64,000 nucleotides of DNA, taken from assembly GCA_037974965.1 (NCBI GenBank), contig JBBPFI010000002.1, forward strand, positions 2,666,001 through 2,730,000, given 5' to 3'. Source of the stretch: Dacryopinax spathularia. Lineage: Eukaryota > Basidiomycota > Dacrymycetes > Dacrymycetales > Dacrymycetaceae. Position numbers and translations under genes: made by a program. Below are positions 46,301 through 57,795 of the stretch, in pieces (position 1 is the first letter of the stretch; every line of letters begins with the position of its first letter). The notes under the pieces are model-generated. The model did no database searches and was not told the origin of the DNA. It was given only the letters and a program-made list of their open reading frames with translations.

Positions 46301-47541
46301 TCACCAGATGGGGACGAAATCGCCAACCCGGTCCTTTGCCTCCTGCGCTATACACTCCGCAATCCACGTCAAACTCCTGATCTCCTGCTCTTTCAGCTTG
46401 ACGAAGGAGTAGAACACGCCGTACTGGAACTGCTGGAGGAAGGAGAGCTTGTTCAGGTGAACTTCATGTGCGAAGAAAGCATTTTCGAGCCGTGTGAGCG
46501 CGGCGTCCGTGTCGTCCAATCCTGCGCCGTTCCCGTTCGTCTGCCCCGATGCGGCAGTGTCGAAGAAAGCGCGGTATTGGCCGATATACTCGCAGGCGTT
46601 CTTGACGCCTTCCAGGTCGTCCGCCCGAGCGAGCGCGTTATTCCCTTCTGGGAAGAGACGGCCGATACTTGGGAACAGACGCGCACGCTGGTCTTTCGAG
46701 AGTGAGGAATGGAACGAGTTGATGGTGATGTTCAGCGTTCGTCGATCCGCCTCAAAGGCCAGGATCTGGTGCATCACCTCCGGTGTTGGGTCCGGTAGTG
46801 TGCTGCAGAACTTGTGGAAGTCTTCGAGGTAGGCTTTATACAGCGTATTCCGGATCAGCTCGATGTTCAGGTCGTCCAGATCGGAGGCGGAGAGGCAGTC
46901 GCGGAAGTATGGTGCTAAAAAGGAGAGTCAGCGTCATCAGAAGTATGGCGAATCTGGTCAAGGCGTACCTAATGGTGTCTCTACTAGCACACTGTGATAC
47001 AACTCCTCCACATTTGTCGCCACGCAGAGAGCAGGCATCGTGTCGAACACACCCAATGGATGACACCGCTCGAGCAGTTCATGGGTGTCTCGCTCGTGCA
47101 ATGTGCCGGTGATCAATAGTATGACATTGTCGATCATATACGCATATCTGTCAACCTCCGTCAGCAGATATCCGGCGAACCATATGCATATATCTCACGT
47201 CATGTACTCCAGGAACGTACTAAGTGGTTCGACCGCGTTCGACCTGAGATAGTTGAACTGATCCACCAGCACCTGCGTCGCCTTTGCGTGAATCGTGCTG
47301 GTGCTGATCGGACTAAGCTCATTCGCGAGGAAGTTGCCATAGTCTGTTTGGGACAACTGCATGCGGAAGTCCTCGAGCGTATCGCATTGCGTCAGGTTAT
47401 GGTATTGTTGCGTTGTGAGCAGCCCGGCGCGGTACCCGCGGACGATGCCCTCCAGAAAGCCGCTGTCGACCTGCGCATAGTGATTAGTTCCTGCAGCACG
47501 AACTATTGATAGTAGCATACATTGAAGAATAGCGCCTCCAT
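46301..47541 (-). CDS. VMA6: V-type H+-ATPase subunit d (V0 sector)
   Basis: Couples the V1 stalk to the membrane ring of the vacuolar proton pump. Four exons: 47521-47541 (MEALFFN), 47199-47470, about 46966-47147 and 46301 to about 46915. The join at exon 1/2 gives [20 protein letters not shown]. Further family matches are [69 protein letters not shown] and the C-terminus [20 protein letters not shown]. The overall length (about 365 residues) is normal. The seven-codon first exon makes the start easy to miss. Confidence 0.94.
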
Positions 47542-48004
47542 GCTGTCTGTCCGAGCACTTCAAGAGCAGCAAGCAGGAGTTGGATAGGCGCAGCAGCAAC
47601 AGTGCGATCAGTCGCGGGTCCGTGGTCGATTCCGATGAAGTCAGACTGCGCCACTCAGACATCTCCACGTGAGAAGTTAGGGTTAGCAGGGTTACGCCTA
47701 AACCACCATCAGGGCTCGCTTCACGTTTGTACGGCCATCTTCCTTTGCGCGTTTATGCTTCTTTATGGCGCAAACAGTTGATCATATACCGGACTTTTAC
47801 CCTCTGGCTGGTGCTATCGTCCGACACAGCGCGAAATAACATGAAAAGTGTAGCGCAATCGAGCGTTTCTGGCTGTAAACCATGTGCTGTCGTCGCCAGG
47901 GGCAGGGCGAGCCGGGAGAATGCTCCAACAGTTCTATCGCTATTTAGGCCAAATAATGCTTGGTGCTCGTTCTCTCACTCGGCTGCCTCTCGTTGCCCAT
48001 CGTC
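47542..48004. other. Divergent promoter between VMA6 and the second MFS gene
   Basis: 463 bases. No supported gene, and no strong motif noticed. Confidence 0.45.
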
Positions 48005-50055
48005 ATGGCTGCCTCTGTGCCTGAGTCCTCTTCTCCACAGCCATCTATCAAAGAAGCTGCCGTCACTGTCAACTCTGCTGCCGCTGATGCTCCCCTTGAA
48101 GAAGTCAACGAGGCGAGACTAATTCGGAAGATTGACCTGAAGTGCGGTACTTCCCCTCCGCTCTAGCAGCCTTCAGGTTGCTCACTTTTGACATAGCCTG
48201 CTGCCGATCCTTACCATCCTGTACCTGCTGAGCTTCTTGGATCGGTGAACATCGTCACCAGGTGTACTCTGGGCCTATTGCTGACTTCCATCCTCAAGCT
48301 CAAACATCGGAAATGCCAAGTGAGACAGAGACATCTCCCCGTGCCAGCTCACTGCTGACCTCTGCTGAAGGTTAGACGGATTAACGACCGTGAGTCGTTC
48401 TGCAGTGAGGCGCCAACCCCGGTCTGGAACTTCCGTCAGGACCTGAATGTCCCTGGAGCGAACTATAATACTTCCCTGGCAATTTACTTCGTAGGCTATG
48501 TGCTTTTCGAGGTACCATGCAACATGGTCCTGAAGCGGTTCAACCCGCGTATCTGGCTTCCTGCATTGACGCTCCGTATGCTACTTGACCCAAACCTCAT
48601 CAAGCAAGGACTGACGCAGCGCCGGCTATAGTTTGGGGAATCGTCTCCATCGCCCAAGGTCTAGTCTCAAACCAAGCCGGTCTCTTTGCCGTCCGCTTCT
48701 GTCCGTGTCGTCCCACTCCTCACCTTACCTCAAGCTAATGCTGTCGCAGTCCTAGGAATGACAGAAGCCGGCCTCTTCCCCGGCTCCATCTTCGTCTTCT
48801 CGATGTACTACCCCCGCCGCGTGCGGCACTACAGAGTCGCGATCTTCTTCGGCGGCGCGGCCGTCGCGGGCGCTTTTGGGGGTGCGCTGGCTTATGCTAT
48901 TGGGTTGATGGATGGGGTTGGGGGGAGGAGGGGCTGGAGCTGGATCTTTATTCTGGAGGGCATTCTGACCGCTGTGGTTTCTATTTTGGCCGTGCGTCTT
49001 CCCGCTCATTGCTTGAAGTAGTTTCCTGACGTGAAGAGCAGTACTTCATCGTACCCACCTGGCCACAGGCGGCGGGCTTTGTAAGTCTTCCTCCCGCTGC
49101 AATGTTGCACACTACTTATCACCGCAGCTTACGGAGCCGGAGCGAGCCTACCTCCTTAACAAGCTGGCCAACGACAGCGACTCTGCCGATGTGGAACCTT
49201 TCAACTGGGAAGGAGTGAAGCAGGCTCTTGGGGACCATGCTGTTTGGGGCTACGCACTGTTGTTCCATGGCTTCGCGTAAGAATCATAACCAAGGTACCA
49301 ATGCCGTGCTGACACAGCATCATTAGATTTGTGCTCTACTCTATTAGCCTGTTCATGGTGCGCTCAACAGTGCTTACTTCTGCGCACGCGCTAATGGTTG
49401 TCTAGCCTACGATCATCGCCGAACTCGGCTTCGCCTCCTGGCAAGCACAGCTCATGACCGTACCTCCCTACGCGCTCGCCGCAGCCTCCATCTGGATAGC
49501 CTGCTACGCCTCTTACAAGGCCGACATCCGCGCGCCTTTCATCATCGGCGCTGCTGGGTTGTCCTTCATAGGGTATATTCTGCTGATTAGCACAACTACC
49601 GGTATGTCCCATTCTAAAGTGAAGAAAGACCAGGGTTGAGAATATGCACAGCTGGCCCGCAATACCTCGGCGTACACCTCTCCACCGCCGGCGTCTACAC
49701 CGGGAACGCCCTTCTCCTCAGCTGGCCCGCGGAGAACGTCTCCAGCCAAACAAAGCGTGCCGTCGCCGTCGCTCTACAAATATCGATCGGCGACCTCGGT
49801 GCCATCGTCGGCGTGCTCGTCTACCGCCCTGACCTGGCCGGGAACCTGTACAGGACGCCGCATATAATCGCGATGGCGTATTTGGTCTTTGGGTCGTTGG
49901 TCGCGGGGTGGTTGTGGTTCTGGCTTGATGGGGAGAATAAGAGGCGGGAGAAGGTGCTGGCGGAGAGGGGGGAGAAGGCGGAGGATGGGAGTGATGGGGT
50001 TGAGGAGAGGCGGAGGCTGGGCGATAGGCATGTGAGGTGGAAGTACCAGCTCTAG
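48005..50055 (+). CDS. MFS transporter of the anion:cation symporter family (second copy)
   Basis: A vitamin/nicotinate/allantoate-type permease split by about ten short introns. The first exon gives MAASVPESSSPQPSIKEAAV to RKIDL, and splicing restores NLLPILTILYLLSFLDRSNI, GNAKLDGLTT and DLNVPGANYNTSLAIYF. Later landmarks are YVLFEVPCNMVLKRFNPRIW, GMTEAGLFPGSIFVFSMYYP, GRRGWSWIFILEGILTAVVS, WPQAAGF, LTEPERAYLLNKLAND, PAENVSSQTKRAVAVALQIS, GDLGAIVG and the tail GENKRREK. These are diagnostic ACS-family positions (FLDR in helix 1, LTEPER before the central loop). Its intron number contrasts sharply with the three-exon family member at 30056, so the two are not recent duplicates. Confidence 0.9.
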
Positions 50056-50160
50056 ACGCGTCTTTGCGCGCCTGCAGGACCTTTGGTATGAGATTGCCTT
50101 TGATAGATTACAACATGTTGCCGGTTGCGGAACTCCTCTTGGAATAGAGAGACCTCCAGT

Positions 50161-51748
50161 CTAGTACCTCCCGCCCTTCCCATCCCCCTTATCGAAGTTC
50201 CCACCAACCTTATTCATCAAGAACTCTCCATACACCACCGGCTTATACTCCGTCCTCACACCCAGCACAGCCCGTGCGTACGCCTCGCTCGTCCTATCTT
50301 CCGAACTCCGAATCTGGGCCAGCAATCGATCGACGCCCGGAAGAGGTTCGACGAGAGCGTCAAAGGCCGGTTCGTAGAAGAATGGTATCCTGTCTCCCAA
50401 TCAGTACATCCCACCACCTACCTCAAAGTGAGAGCATACGATATCCTGCTCCACCGTCAGCCCACAGCCAGATCAGAGAGGGAAGGAAGAAGTAGCGTAC
50501 CGATAATTACTCCCCGTATAGAGCACCCGATGTAGCGTGCTCCTGTACAAACCCCTCGTCCAGACCTCCCACATCTCCCCGATGTTGCACACTACACATC
50601 CTTCCACCGGGTCTGCGGGGATCCAGGTGCCTGTTACACCTCCTTCTACCGCTGGTCCGAGGGTTGTGTTCTCCCCTTCCCTTGCCTCTCCAACCCCCGG
50701 ACCTGCTTTCTCATGGGTCGAAGACGCAGAGGAAGAGGACGAGCGGTCAGGAACGAACACCTGCAACGCCCCCTCCGTCTTATCCGCCCACAAGAACGTG
50801 AGACACCCATAGTCCTTGTGCGCCCCACAGGAGAAACCATCATGCCCCTCCGGTAGAGGAGGATATCCGATCACGCGCAGGACCCAAAAACTATTCTCGA
50901 CTTTCCGCCGCAGATCTAGCCATTCCGGCTCGGTTAGGCCGAGGCCGAGGGCCATTCTGTTCCCTGCGTCAGGTTCACATGCCAGGAGGCGAGGAGAAGG
51001 CAGGGTAGAGAGAGGTGGAGAGGTGAGAGGGATGGAAGGGAGAAAGGCTAGAAGAGAGAAGAGGGAGACGCACGCCTCCATCACAACCAACCCCAACACC
51101 TTCATCCTCCCCACCCACCTCTCAAACCTCTCCCTAAACCTCGGGTCCGGCGGCCACTGGTTCTCCCCACTCAGCGGCCTTACCCCCTTCCCTCGCCCCT
51201 CTCCCTTCCCTTCGCCAGATTCAGAGCCGGAGCCGGAGCCGGAGATTGGAGTGAGAGGGGGAGAGGGCGGGAAGGGAGAGGGGGCATAGAAATCGATCGC
51301 TTCGTGCGCATCTGGTTTCCCGCGAGTGACGTTTTCGTTCAGTTTCTGGTATCCTATAGCTCAGTCAGCATTCTCTGTCCATCCTTCCCTAGCTCTCCCC
51401 AGCCGCCCATCCTTCCCAAGCTCTCCCCCAGCCGCCCAGCAGAGCAGCGGCAAGCAGCACAGCGATGCAACGAAAGGGCAGAAAGGAAAGGAAGACTAGC
51501 GTACCCCTCGCCCAATCCCCCCTCCCAAGCCAGATCCTCTCCTTCTCCTCCCTCGGCAACTCAAAGAACTCTCTTGCGAGCTCCCTCAGCTCCTCGGTCT
51601 CTTCTTGGGAGGAGAAGCCTGTGAGGTCGAGGTAGAAGAATCCGTGGGTTATGCATGCTTCGTGCAGCCTTTGGGCTGTCTCGAGGCGAGCGGAGGGTGA
51701 GGGTGAGGAGGGGAGGAGGGGGAGGAGGGGGATTATAGGGAGGGACAT
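50161..51748 (-). CDS. 2-oxoglutarate/Fe(II)-dependent oxygenase (isopenicillin N synthase-like)
   Basis: A soluble non-heme iron oxygenase. The N-terminal DIOX-type domain reads MSLPIIPLLPLLPSSPSPSA, ITHGFFYLDLTGFSSQEET, ELAREFFELPREEKERIW. The catalytic domain has the iron ligands His and Asp in GAHKDYGCLTFLW, the distal His in RSTLHRVLYTG, and a following Arg and Ser (SNYR, then YSIPFFYEP) for 2-oxoglutarate. A Gly/Ser-rich insert (GSGSGSESGEGKGEGRGKG) and a loop with SSSSSASSTHEK are lineage-specific. At least four exons, of which the last is 50161 to about 50392. Typical neighbours of such enzymes are transporters and oxidoreductases, as here. Substrate unknown. Confidence 0.88.
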
Positions 51749-52143
51749 CGTGTTGCCTGGCTAGCTGAAGAACTAGAGTATTGCAGGATATCGATGAGCC
51801 TAGAAACAGAGGCCGCTGCCCTTCGCAGCCCTTGACAGCCAGTTGTTTGACGGAGAGCAAGGGGGACTTCTCTTATCGCGATACGCATCAGCCGAGGGAC
51901 CGCATCTACTTGGCCAACGTAGAGTTGCCGGAATCCGGTTACTCCCCACCCTCATCTCAACATCTCTCCAATCCCTCGACACCCACACACATGTAACAAA
52001 ACCAAAGCACGCATAACAAGATTCTTATTTTTCATTCCTACCCTCCATATCACTCAACGTCCCCGACACCTCAGCTGCAGGTTTCACGGGCCCGCTGGCC
52101 CTGCTGCCCCCCCTGGCTCGCTTCGCTCGCCGCGCTCGCCCGC
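51749..52143. other. Spacer between two minus-strand genes
   Basis: 395 bases with the oxygenase promoter and the 3' end of the second oxidoreductase gene. A GCTCGCTTCGCTCGCCGCGC tract near 52115 is low complexity. No gene seen. Confidence 0.4.
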
Positions 52144-53805
52144 TCAAATCTTCTCATCCCACCTCACAGTCCTCCCCTCCTTATGGCTCACATGCGCCAT
52201 CTGAATGATGCGGATCCCGATCTCCCCGTGCTCGCCTGTGACTTCTTGTTGAGCTTTGCCGAGGATCGTTTCGCCGACGTTGCGGTAGTAGTCTCTGTAT
52301 GAGCCTGGGACGGTTGGGATCCTGCGTTGCGGGTGGGCGAAAGTGTCAGCGTCTGGCTTTACCCATCGTTTACACATCGATGGCGGCAGGGAGAAGAAAG
52401 CAGCAAGACAGAGAGAATGCCGAGAGGAGGAGGGGGAAAGGGATGAAGCCGAGAGAGAGGAGAGAGGAGAGACGAGGAGATAAGTAGTAGGGACAAGACG
52501 CACTTCTCAAACTTCGACTCCCCCCCCTCCCAAACCCCATACTCCCCAAACAGCTCCTCCGGGTCCTCCCCAAACCCCTTATCCAGCGGGCTCATCTTCT
52601 GCACCGCAACTTGAGGCTCCTGGCTGTCCAGCCCGTACTTGACAAAGCTGCGGTTCTTCTCGCGGATTATGAACCTTATTTGGTGCGAGGCGACGCTGTG
52701 CAGGGCGCTGCGGCATGTTACGACTAGGCCGGGGTAGGCGGTGTAGCGGAGGTGGATGGTGAACTGCGGGCGGGCAGGGGGGTCAGCACACAGCTCTCTC
52801 ATTCTTTCCCGTCCTATTCCCCCGCGCCGGCCTCGCTGGGCAGAAAGCCGAGCACAGCCCAGGGCCAGGAGGGGGTGGGGGTGGGGGTGGGGCCAAGAGG
52901 TAGGAGTGAAGGACGCACCGAATCATCGAACTGCGGATCCCCAACCCTCCTCCCATTCTGCAACACCGCCGTCACCGTCTCCGGCGCGCCAAAAAGCGCC
53001 ACAGTCTGATCAAGCAAATGGCACCCAAGACCATACGTAATCCCATTATTGCCCCCCGGACTGCCGGCGCCCCAGTCCGCTCGGACGTCGTACCGACTTT
53101 CGAAGTCGACTATTTCCTTTAGGTCGAGTTTGCCGGATTGGATGAGGGAACGGACGGTGAGGAAGTCGCCGTCGAACCGCCGGTTGTGGAAGGGTACGAA
53201 GATTACGCTGTTGGCGCGGGCGGTTTCGATCAGGTCGTGTACTTCGGCCGCGGTTGTGGTGATGGGTTTCTCGAGGACGGTGTTCTTCCCAGCCGACAGG
53301 CACGCCTGCGCGCGAAAGGATCAAGCACCGCTCTTCACGAGTGGCAGGCAGCGCACCTTTGCGATCTCATAATGACTCGCCCCCTTAGTAGTAATCACAC
53401 AAAGGTCAACCTCCTTGTCCGCGAGGGTCTCCTCGAGGGTAGTAGTGATCTTCACCCCCAAATGGCCGTATTTGTCCCTGCCCTTGGATTTTTGGGGCGT
53501 GGCGGAACGCTCGTAGATCGTGTGGAGTTTGTAGAGGTTGGGGAGGGAGAGCTAGAGGGGAGCGTTAGCGAGTCTGAAGGAGCGGAGCTCTGGGGATGAG
53601 GATTGGAAGCAGGCTTGGGGTGGAAGAGGAGAGACGAGAGAGACGAGTAGGAGGAGGAGGAGCGGGGCAGTGGGGTGGGAGAGCGCGAATGGCAGGGGTG
53701 CCAGTGGGAGAAGATGAAGGGAGGACGTACGATATAAGGGATATGGAACACATTAGCAGAGTTGCCAATGCCAATCAAGGCAACGTTCAAGATCCTGTCA
53801 GACAT
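52144..53805 (-). CDS. Gfo/Idh/MocA-family oxidoreductase (second copy)
   Basis: A NAD(P)-dependent dehydrogenase. Rossmann opening MSDRILNVALIGIGNSANVF, then HIPYI spliced to LSLPNLYKLHTIYERSATPQ. Mid-domain VDLCVITTKGASHYEIAKAC, then the signature NTVLEKPITTTAAEVHDLI. Catalytic-domain segments are FVPFHNRRFDGDFLTVRSLI, GNNGITYGLGCHLLDQTVAL (active-site His and Asp equivalents) and GRRVGDPQFDDSFTIHLRY. The C-terminus reads IRIIQMAHVSHKEGRTVRWD. About five exons. Sequence is only distantly similar to the first copy at 26979, and resembles the yeast YMR315W-like and galactose/lactose oxidoreductase branch more than the myo-inositol branch (tentative). Confidence 0.9.
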
Positions 53806-54452
53806 CTTTTCTCTTTACTCAAGCTGGTGTTCTGGTAGTCGGATAGGCTGATGGTAGTCTGAGCAGGAGGGGGGCCAAGCACCTCGAAACCCGCCTGCCA
53901 GCGAGCCATAAATACATCCCACCTTCCCACCCCCGACCGGAGGGAGGGTGGACTGGGACCTTGCAACTCAGAAAGTCGGCCGCTCGGCCCGGCTTGCACA
54001 ACCTCCAACGCACGGGGGGCCGGAAGACCGTCGGCATAACCCCCTCCCCCTCCCTAGCTAACCCAGGGTGAGGCAGGTGATTGGCCAGCACACCCCTCGA
54101 GGGACATATTTAGTCTTCCTTGGTCGGATGGCTCGGGTTGCCGGAGGGGGGGCGGAGGGCGGAGGAGAGGGAGATGAGCCAGGAATGGGAATCTCGTCCG
54201 AGCCGCCTCTCCTCGGTGCAACGGGGCAACAAGAGAGAGGGCCGAGGGACCGGGAGGGTTATGTTGGTGTCGGAGGCGTCGGAGTCGGGGAAGGTGGGCC
54301 GAACTCGAATCGGGCAAGAGAAGCGTCATTTGGGGCACTGCCACTGATGGGAAGGGGAACGCGTTTCTGAGCGTGCTAGGGTTTGTGCTGCTCGTGTTGC
54401 TCGTGCTGAGAGCGAGGGAGGAAACATCTAAAAGGCTCTGTCTGGGTGCATC
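53806..54452. other. Divergent promoter between oxidoreductase copy 2 and NDUFAF6
   Basis: 647 bases. A minus-strand TATA-like TATTTAT near 53906-53913 is about 100 bases before the oxidoreductase start. No gene supported. Confidence 0.45.
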
Positions 54453-55964
54453 ATGGCCACTGCTACAAGGAGATTACCGGCCTTCCGTGCCGCCTCTGGG
54501 TCCAGCGCTCTTCGTCGCCCTGCTCATCATCAGCGACACTTATCGACCTCCCGCCCCTCCTTTTCTCCACCCACGGACGACCCTCCTCCCGTAGCTCCAG
54601 AGACAAGCACTTCCCGCCTCACACCCGAAGAATGCACCTCCTACTGCTCCAACCTCACCCGCACCACCTCCTACCCCGCATACCTAACATCCTATTTCTA
54701 CCCCAAGATCGCGAGGCCAGGTTGGTTCGCCATAAACGCCTTTCACGTACGTCCCCCCACTCCCTCCCTTCCGCCTTAGTTTGGGGTGGGCTGAGATATG
54801 CCCTGGGAGTTGGGGGATGAGGCTGATGAGTTGCGTAGGCGGAGATTGCCCAGATTAGGAGGAAGGTCAGTAAGGAGATTTTGGGGGAGATGAGGTATAC
54901 TTGGTGGAGGGATGCTGTGAAGGCTATCATGGCCGTACGTCCTCTCTCCCTCTCTCTTCTGTTCCTCCTGCCTCCTCTCCCCATCCCCTCCTTCTGCCAC
55001 CCTTCCCCAGTGCCAACCCACTCCCACCCAACCCACTCCCACCCAAACCATCCAACTCCAAATCATCCCCCACCTCCCGAGAGCCACCATACTGATATAC
55101 CCTATTCCAACGACTCCGCAGGGTCAACCCCCCTCCCACCCCGTCTGCCTCCTCCTCTCCCACACCCACACCCTACACAACCTCGAGCCATACCACCTCA
55201 CCCGAATAATCTCGGCCTACTCAAACCCCCTTCCGCCCGTGCCGACCCTACAGGACCTGCGGGGGTTCGCCCAGAGTACGGGGGGGTCTATCCATTTGCT
55301 GGCGCTGGGGATCTTACCGCCACTGCCGCCCCTGGCACCCCTACCTGCTTCCTCGGAGTCGCCCGAGCAGCCCCAATCCGGGTCTTCAACAACAACAACA
55401 GCAAATGAAGCAGAAGGAGAAGGCCAAAGAGACCAAAGAGACCAAAGAGAGCAAACGCGCACCGACCTCCTCTCGCACGCCACCTCGCACATAGGTCGCG
55501 CCTACGCCCTCGTCAACATCCTCCGAGCCGCAGGGATCGGCGAAGGGCCCTTGGGGAGGAGCTGGCAGGGCGGGACGGAGATGTGGAAGACGCGTGTCGC
55601 TCAGGTTGCGCGGGCGGCGAGGGAGGAAGTGGGGTGGGGGAGGGGGAGGTTGTTCGCTTTGGAGGGACTTTCTTCTGGCTCTGGCTCTGGCTCTGGCTCT
55701 GGCTTCTCCTTAGGAGCGCCAGGAGCGCCAGGAGGAGCAGGAGCGGCAGCAGGAGCAGCTGGGAATGCGACTGGGACGGATGGGGACAAACCAGCCCCAG
55801 TCCCGAGGGAGAAACTCCCGGCTTTCCTGAGTGCGATTCCGGTGCTTACGTACCTCGAGAGGCTTGAGCGCGCGGGTGGGGACCCCAGGGCGGGCGGGGT
55901 GAGGGGTGAGGACTGGAGGGTTAGTTGGAGGGTTTGGAGGGGGTGGAGGAGGGGGTTGATTTGA
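54453..55964 (+). CDS. NDUFAF6: Complex I assembly factor NDUFAF6-like (squalene/phytoene synthase fold)
   Basis: Helps assemble the ND1 module of mitochondrial complex I. Three exons: 54453-54746, 54840-54934 and 55122-55964. The N-terminus MATATRRLPAFRAASGSSAL is a clear presequence. Exon 1 ends in GWFAINAFH and continues into AEIAQIRRKVSKEILGEMRY and TWWRDAVKAI, the family's conserved core. The third exon carries HVGRA-type motif SHIGRAYALVNILRA and PVLTYLERLERAGGD. Two insertions stand out: QRDQRDQREQ and a repeated GSGSGSGSG encoded by (TCTGGC)n at about 55672-55704. The aspartate-rich prenyl-diphosphate motifs of true synthases are not seen, as expected. Presence of this gene implies a functional complex I. 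Confidence 0.9.
55672..55704 (+). repeat. Coding hexanucleotide repeat (Ser-Gly)n
   Basis: Tandem TCTGGC units inside NDUFAF6. Length may vary between strains. Confidence 0.8.
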
Positions 55965-56128
55965 TCTTTTGTGGTTTGGTTCGGATGGTGGTTTACGGCG
56001 CTCGGAGAAGTGGGGTTGGGGTGAGGGGAGTGGGAGAGAAGGGCGAAGAAGGTTGCTAAGGGAAGATGAGAGGCGGTGAGGCATGTGCAAGTCAGTGAGG
56101 GTCAAAGGTCGTATATTATACCTCAGTC

Positions 56129-56146
56129 AGGCGCATATATGCGCCT
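56129..56146. repeat. Perfect 18-bp palindrome between convergent genes
   Basis: AGGCGCATATATGCGCCT is its own reverse complement. It lies in the 240-bp space where NDUFAF6 (plus) and uL29m (minus) end towards each other. Confidence 0.9.
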
Positions 56147-56204
56147 TACCTGGCGGCAAAAAATAGTACTGGACCAGAGGGAGAAAAAGCACCGCCAAAA
56201 TAAT

Positions 56205-57420
56205 CTACTGCACCCTCTGCTGTACCTCCTGCGGCGCCTCGCCCTCCCCCTCAGTAAGCCCCACACTCTCCCTCTGCGCCCCCTCAATCCCATGCTCATG
56301 CCCATACTCCATCTCACCCAACATCTCCTCTCCCACAGTCCCCTCCGCAAAAACCGACGCACCCGCCAGCTCGGCCGCCGCCTCCTGCCTCGCCTTCCGC
56401 CTTTCGAGTTGTTTGGCCCAGCGAAGCTTGTTCTTCTCGATCTTTTGCGTGATCTTGCGTGCTTGTTTGAATGCTAGGCGACGTTCGTTCAGGACGTATT
56501 TTATGCGGGCTAGGGTTTTGCGGCACTGCGGGAAGGGGGGGTCGGTTAGCATCATAATCTCAATCTCAATCTCGATCTCGATCTCGATCTCTTGTGCTCG
56601 TTTGCTCTCAGCGCTCAACAGCAGCATGGAGCAAAAAAGCGAGCGCGCAAGGGCAAGTGGAAAAAGACCCAGCCAGAAAGAGGCGAGAAGAGAAAATCTA
56701 GGAAGGAAGAGGAAGGAGGGAAAAGGAAGAAAGCAGGCAGATGAAGATGAAGATGGACGCAGGACGCACCCGATAATTCAGCTTCTCGATATTTGAAAAC
56801 TCCTGCGGGAGCCCCTTTTCGCGCTTCCATTCTTCGAGCTGGGTCTGGAGGACGTTTCGCTCGCGGATTACGAGGTACCAGAGCGTGTGCAGGTCGAGGA
56901 AGGATTTGCGGCGGAGTTCGGCGGCGCGCCAGGAGCGGCCTGCGTTCAGTTGATCAGTATTTCTTCCTTGCCCCCGGGCCAAGGCAGGGAGGGGAAAGGG
57001 TGGGAGGCAGACATCGGGCCAAGGGAGCATGGAGAGATACAGAGAAAGAGGGAGAGAGAGGGGGGGAGAAGTTGTGAGGCATGCGAGAGACGCACCAGAA
57101 TTATCACTCCTCTTATCAGAAAACTCCATCGTCACGACCTTGCCCTCCGCATCCCGATGAAAGAACCCATAAAGCCCATGATCCGGTCTAATAGGTACGT
57201 TCAAGTGGGGGCGCATGGTGCCGTCCGGGTTTGGGGGCGGCATCTTGGGTGGTTTGGGCGGGTTGGCGTATTTTGAGGGGGTGGGGACGGCGTAGGTTCT
57301 TCTTTGGCTGAGGTTGAGGTTGAGGGAGGGGAGGGGGCGGAGGAGGTGGGAGGTTGCGGTGCTTGGACCTGCCCGGGCTGCGCTGGGCAGGGAAGGGAGG
57401 AGAGAGCGGAGGAATGACAT
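56205..57420 (-). CDS. Mitochondrial large-subunit ribosomal protein uL29m (MRPL4/MRPL47)
   Basis: Mitoribosome component at the tunnel exit. Three exons (57096-57420, 56770-56939, 56205-56525) give 271 residues with matching phases. The N-terminus [20 protein letters not shown] is a presequence. Conserved blocks: [60 protein letters not shown]. The MRP-L47 core LHxLWYxxLxERN is visible. The acidic tail ([20 protein letters not shown]) is typical of fungal forms. The ATG at 57420 was chosen; an upstream in-frame TTG is not needed. A hexanucleotide repeat sits in its second intron. Confidence 0.9.
56556..56592. repeat. Hexanucleotide repeat in an intron of uL29m
   Basis: Tandem AATCTC changing to GATCTC on the plus strand, about six units, inside the second intron of the uL29m gene. 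Confidence 0.8.
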
Positions 57421-57795
57421 CCTTCGCAGCCTCAACCTCGCAGGTGAAGATCGTCCGGATTAAGCTGCTGAAGTCGCCGACCGATGATCGCCGTTAGGTC
57501 GAGCAGACAACTGCTCAGGGACGACTGCCCGAATTGTCTTCCCGCTTACCTAATCAAACGGGAGCGAAATTCCAGCGCTCTTCTGCCTGCACCGCCAAAA
57601 AAGCGCGCACCTCGAGTCAGGCTCACCAGTCGCGCAACCAACACAAGTAAGGACGACTCGAGCAGGCGACTGCTCAGCTGTTCAAAGACGATACCATTGC
57701 GGGGATTACTTCGCACTAGACTTCCTGCTTTTCTGCTAAAGAGAGATATAAAGACTGCTGTTGGGTTGAGATACGCGCATATAGACAGGAGGAAG
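57421..57795. promoter_or_regulatory. Divergent promoter of uL29m and leucyl-tRNA synthetase with duplicated palindrome
   Basis: 375 bases. Two near-identical elements, GAGCAGACAACTGCTC (57501-57516) and GAGCAGGCGACTGCTC (57660-57675), each pair GAGCAG with CTGCTC over a 4-base core, 159 bases apart. Sequence after each copy is also partly similar (CTTCCCGCTT near 57540, CTTCCTGCTT near 57721), suggesting a diverged duplication. A GAGTCA (57614-57619, TGACTC on the other strand) matches the Gcn4/Cpc1 core, which would fit a tRNA-synthetase gene. The plus strand stays open in the synthetase frame from an ATG at 57484. Confidence 0.6.
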
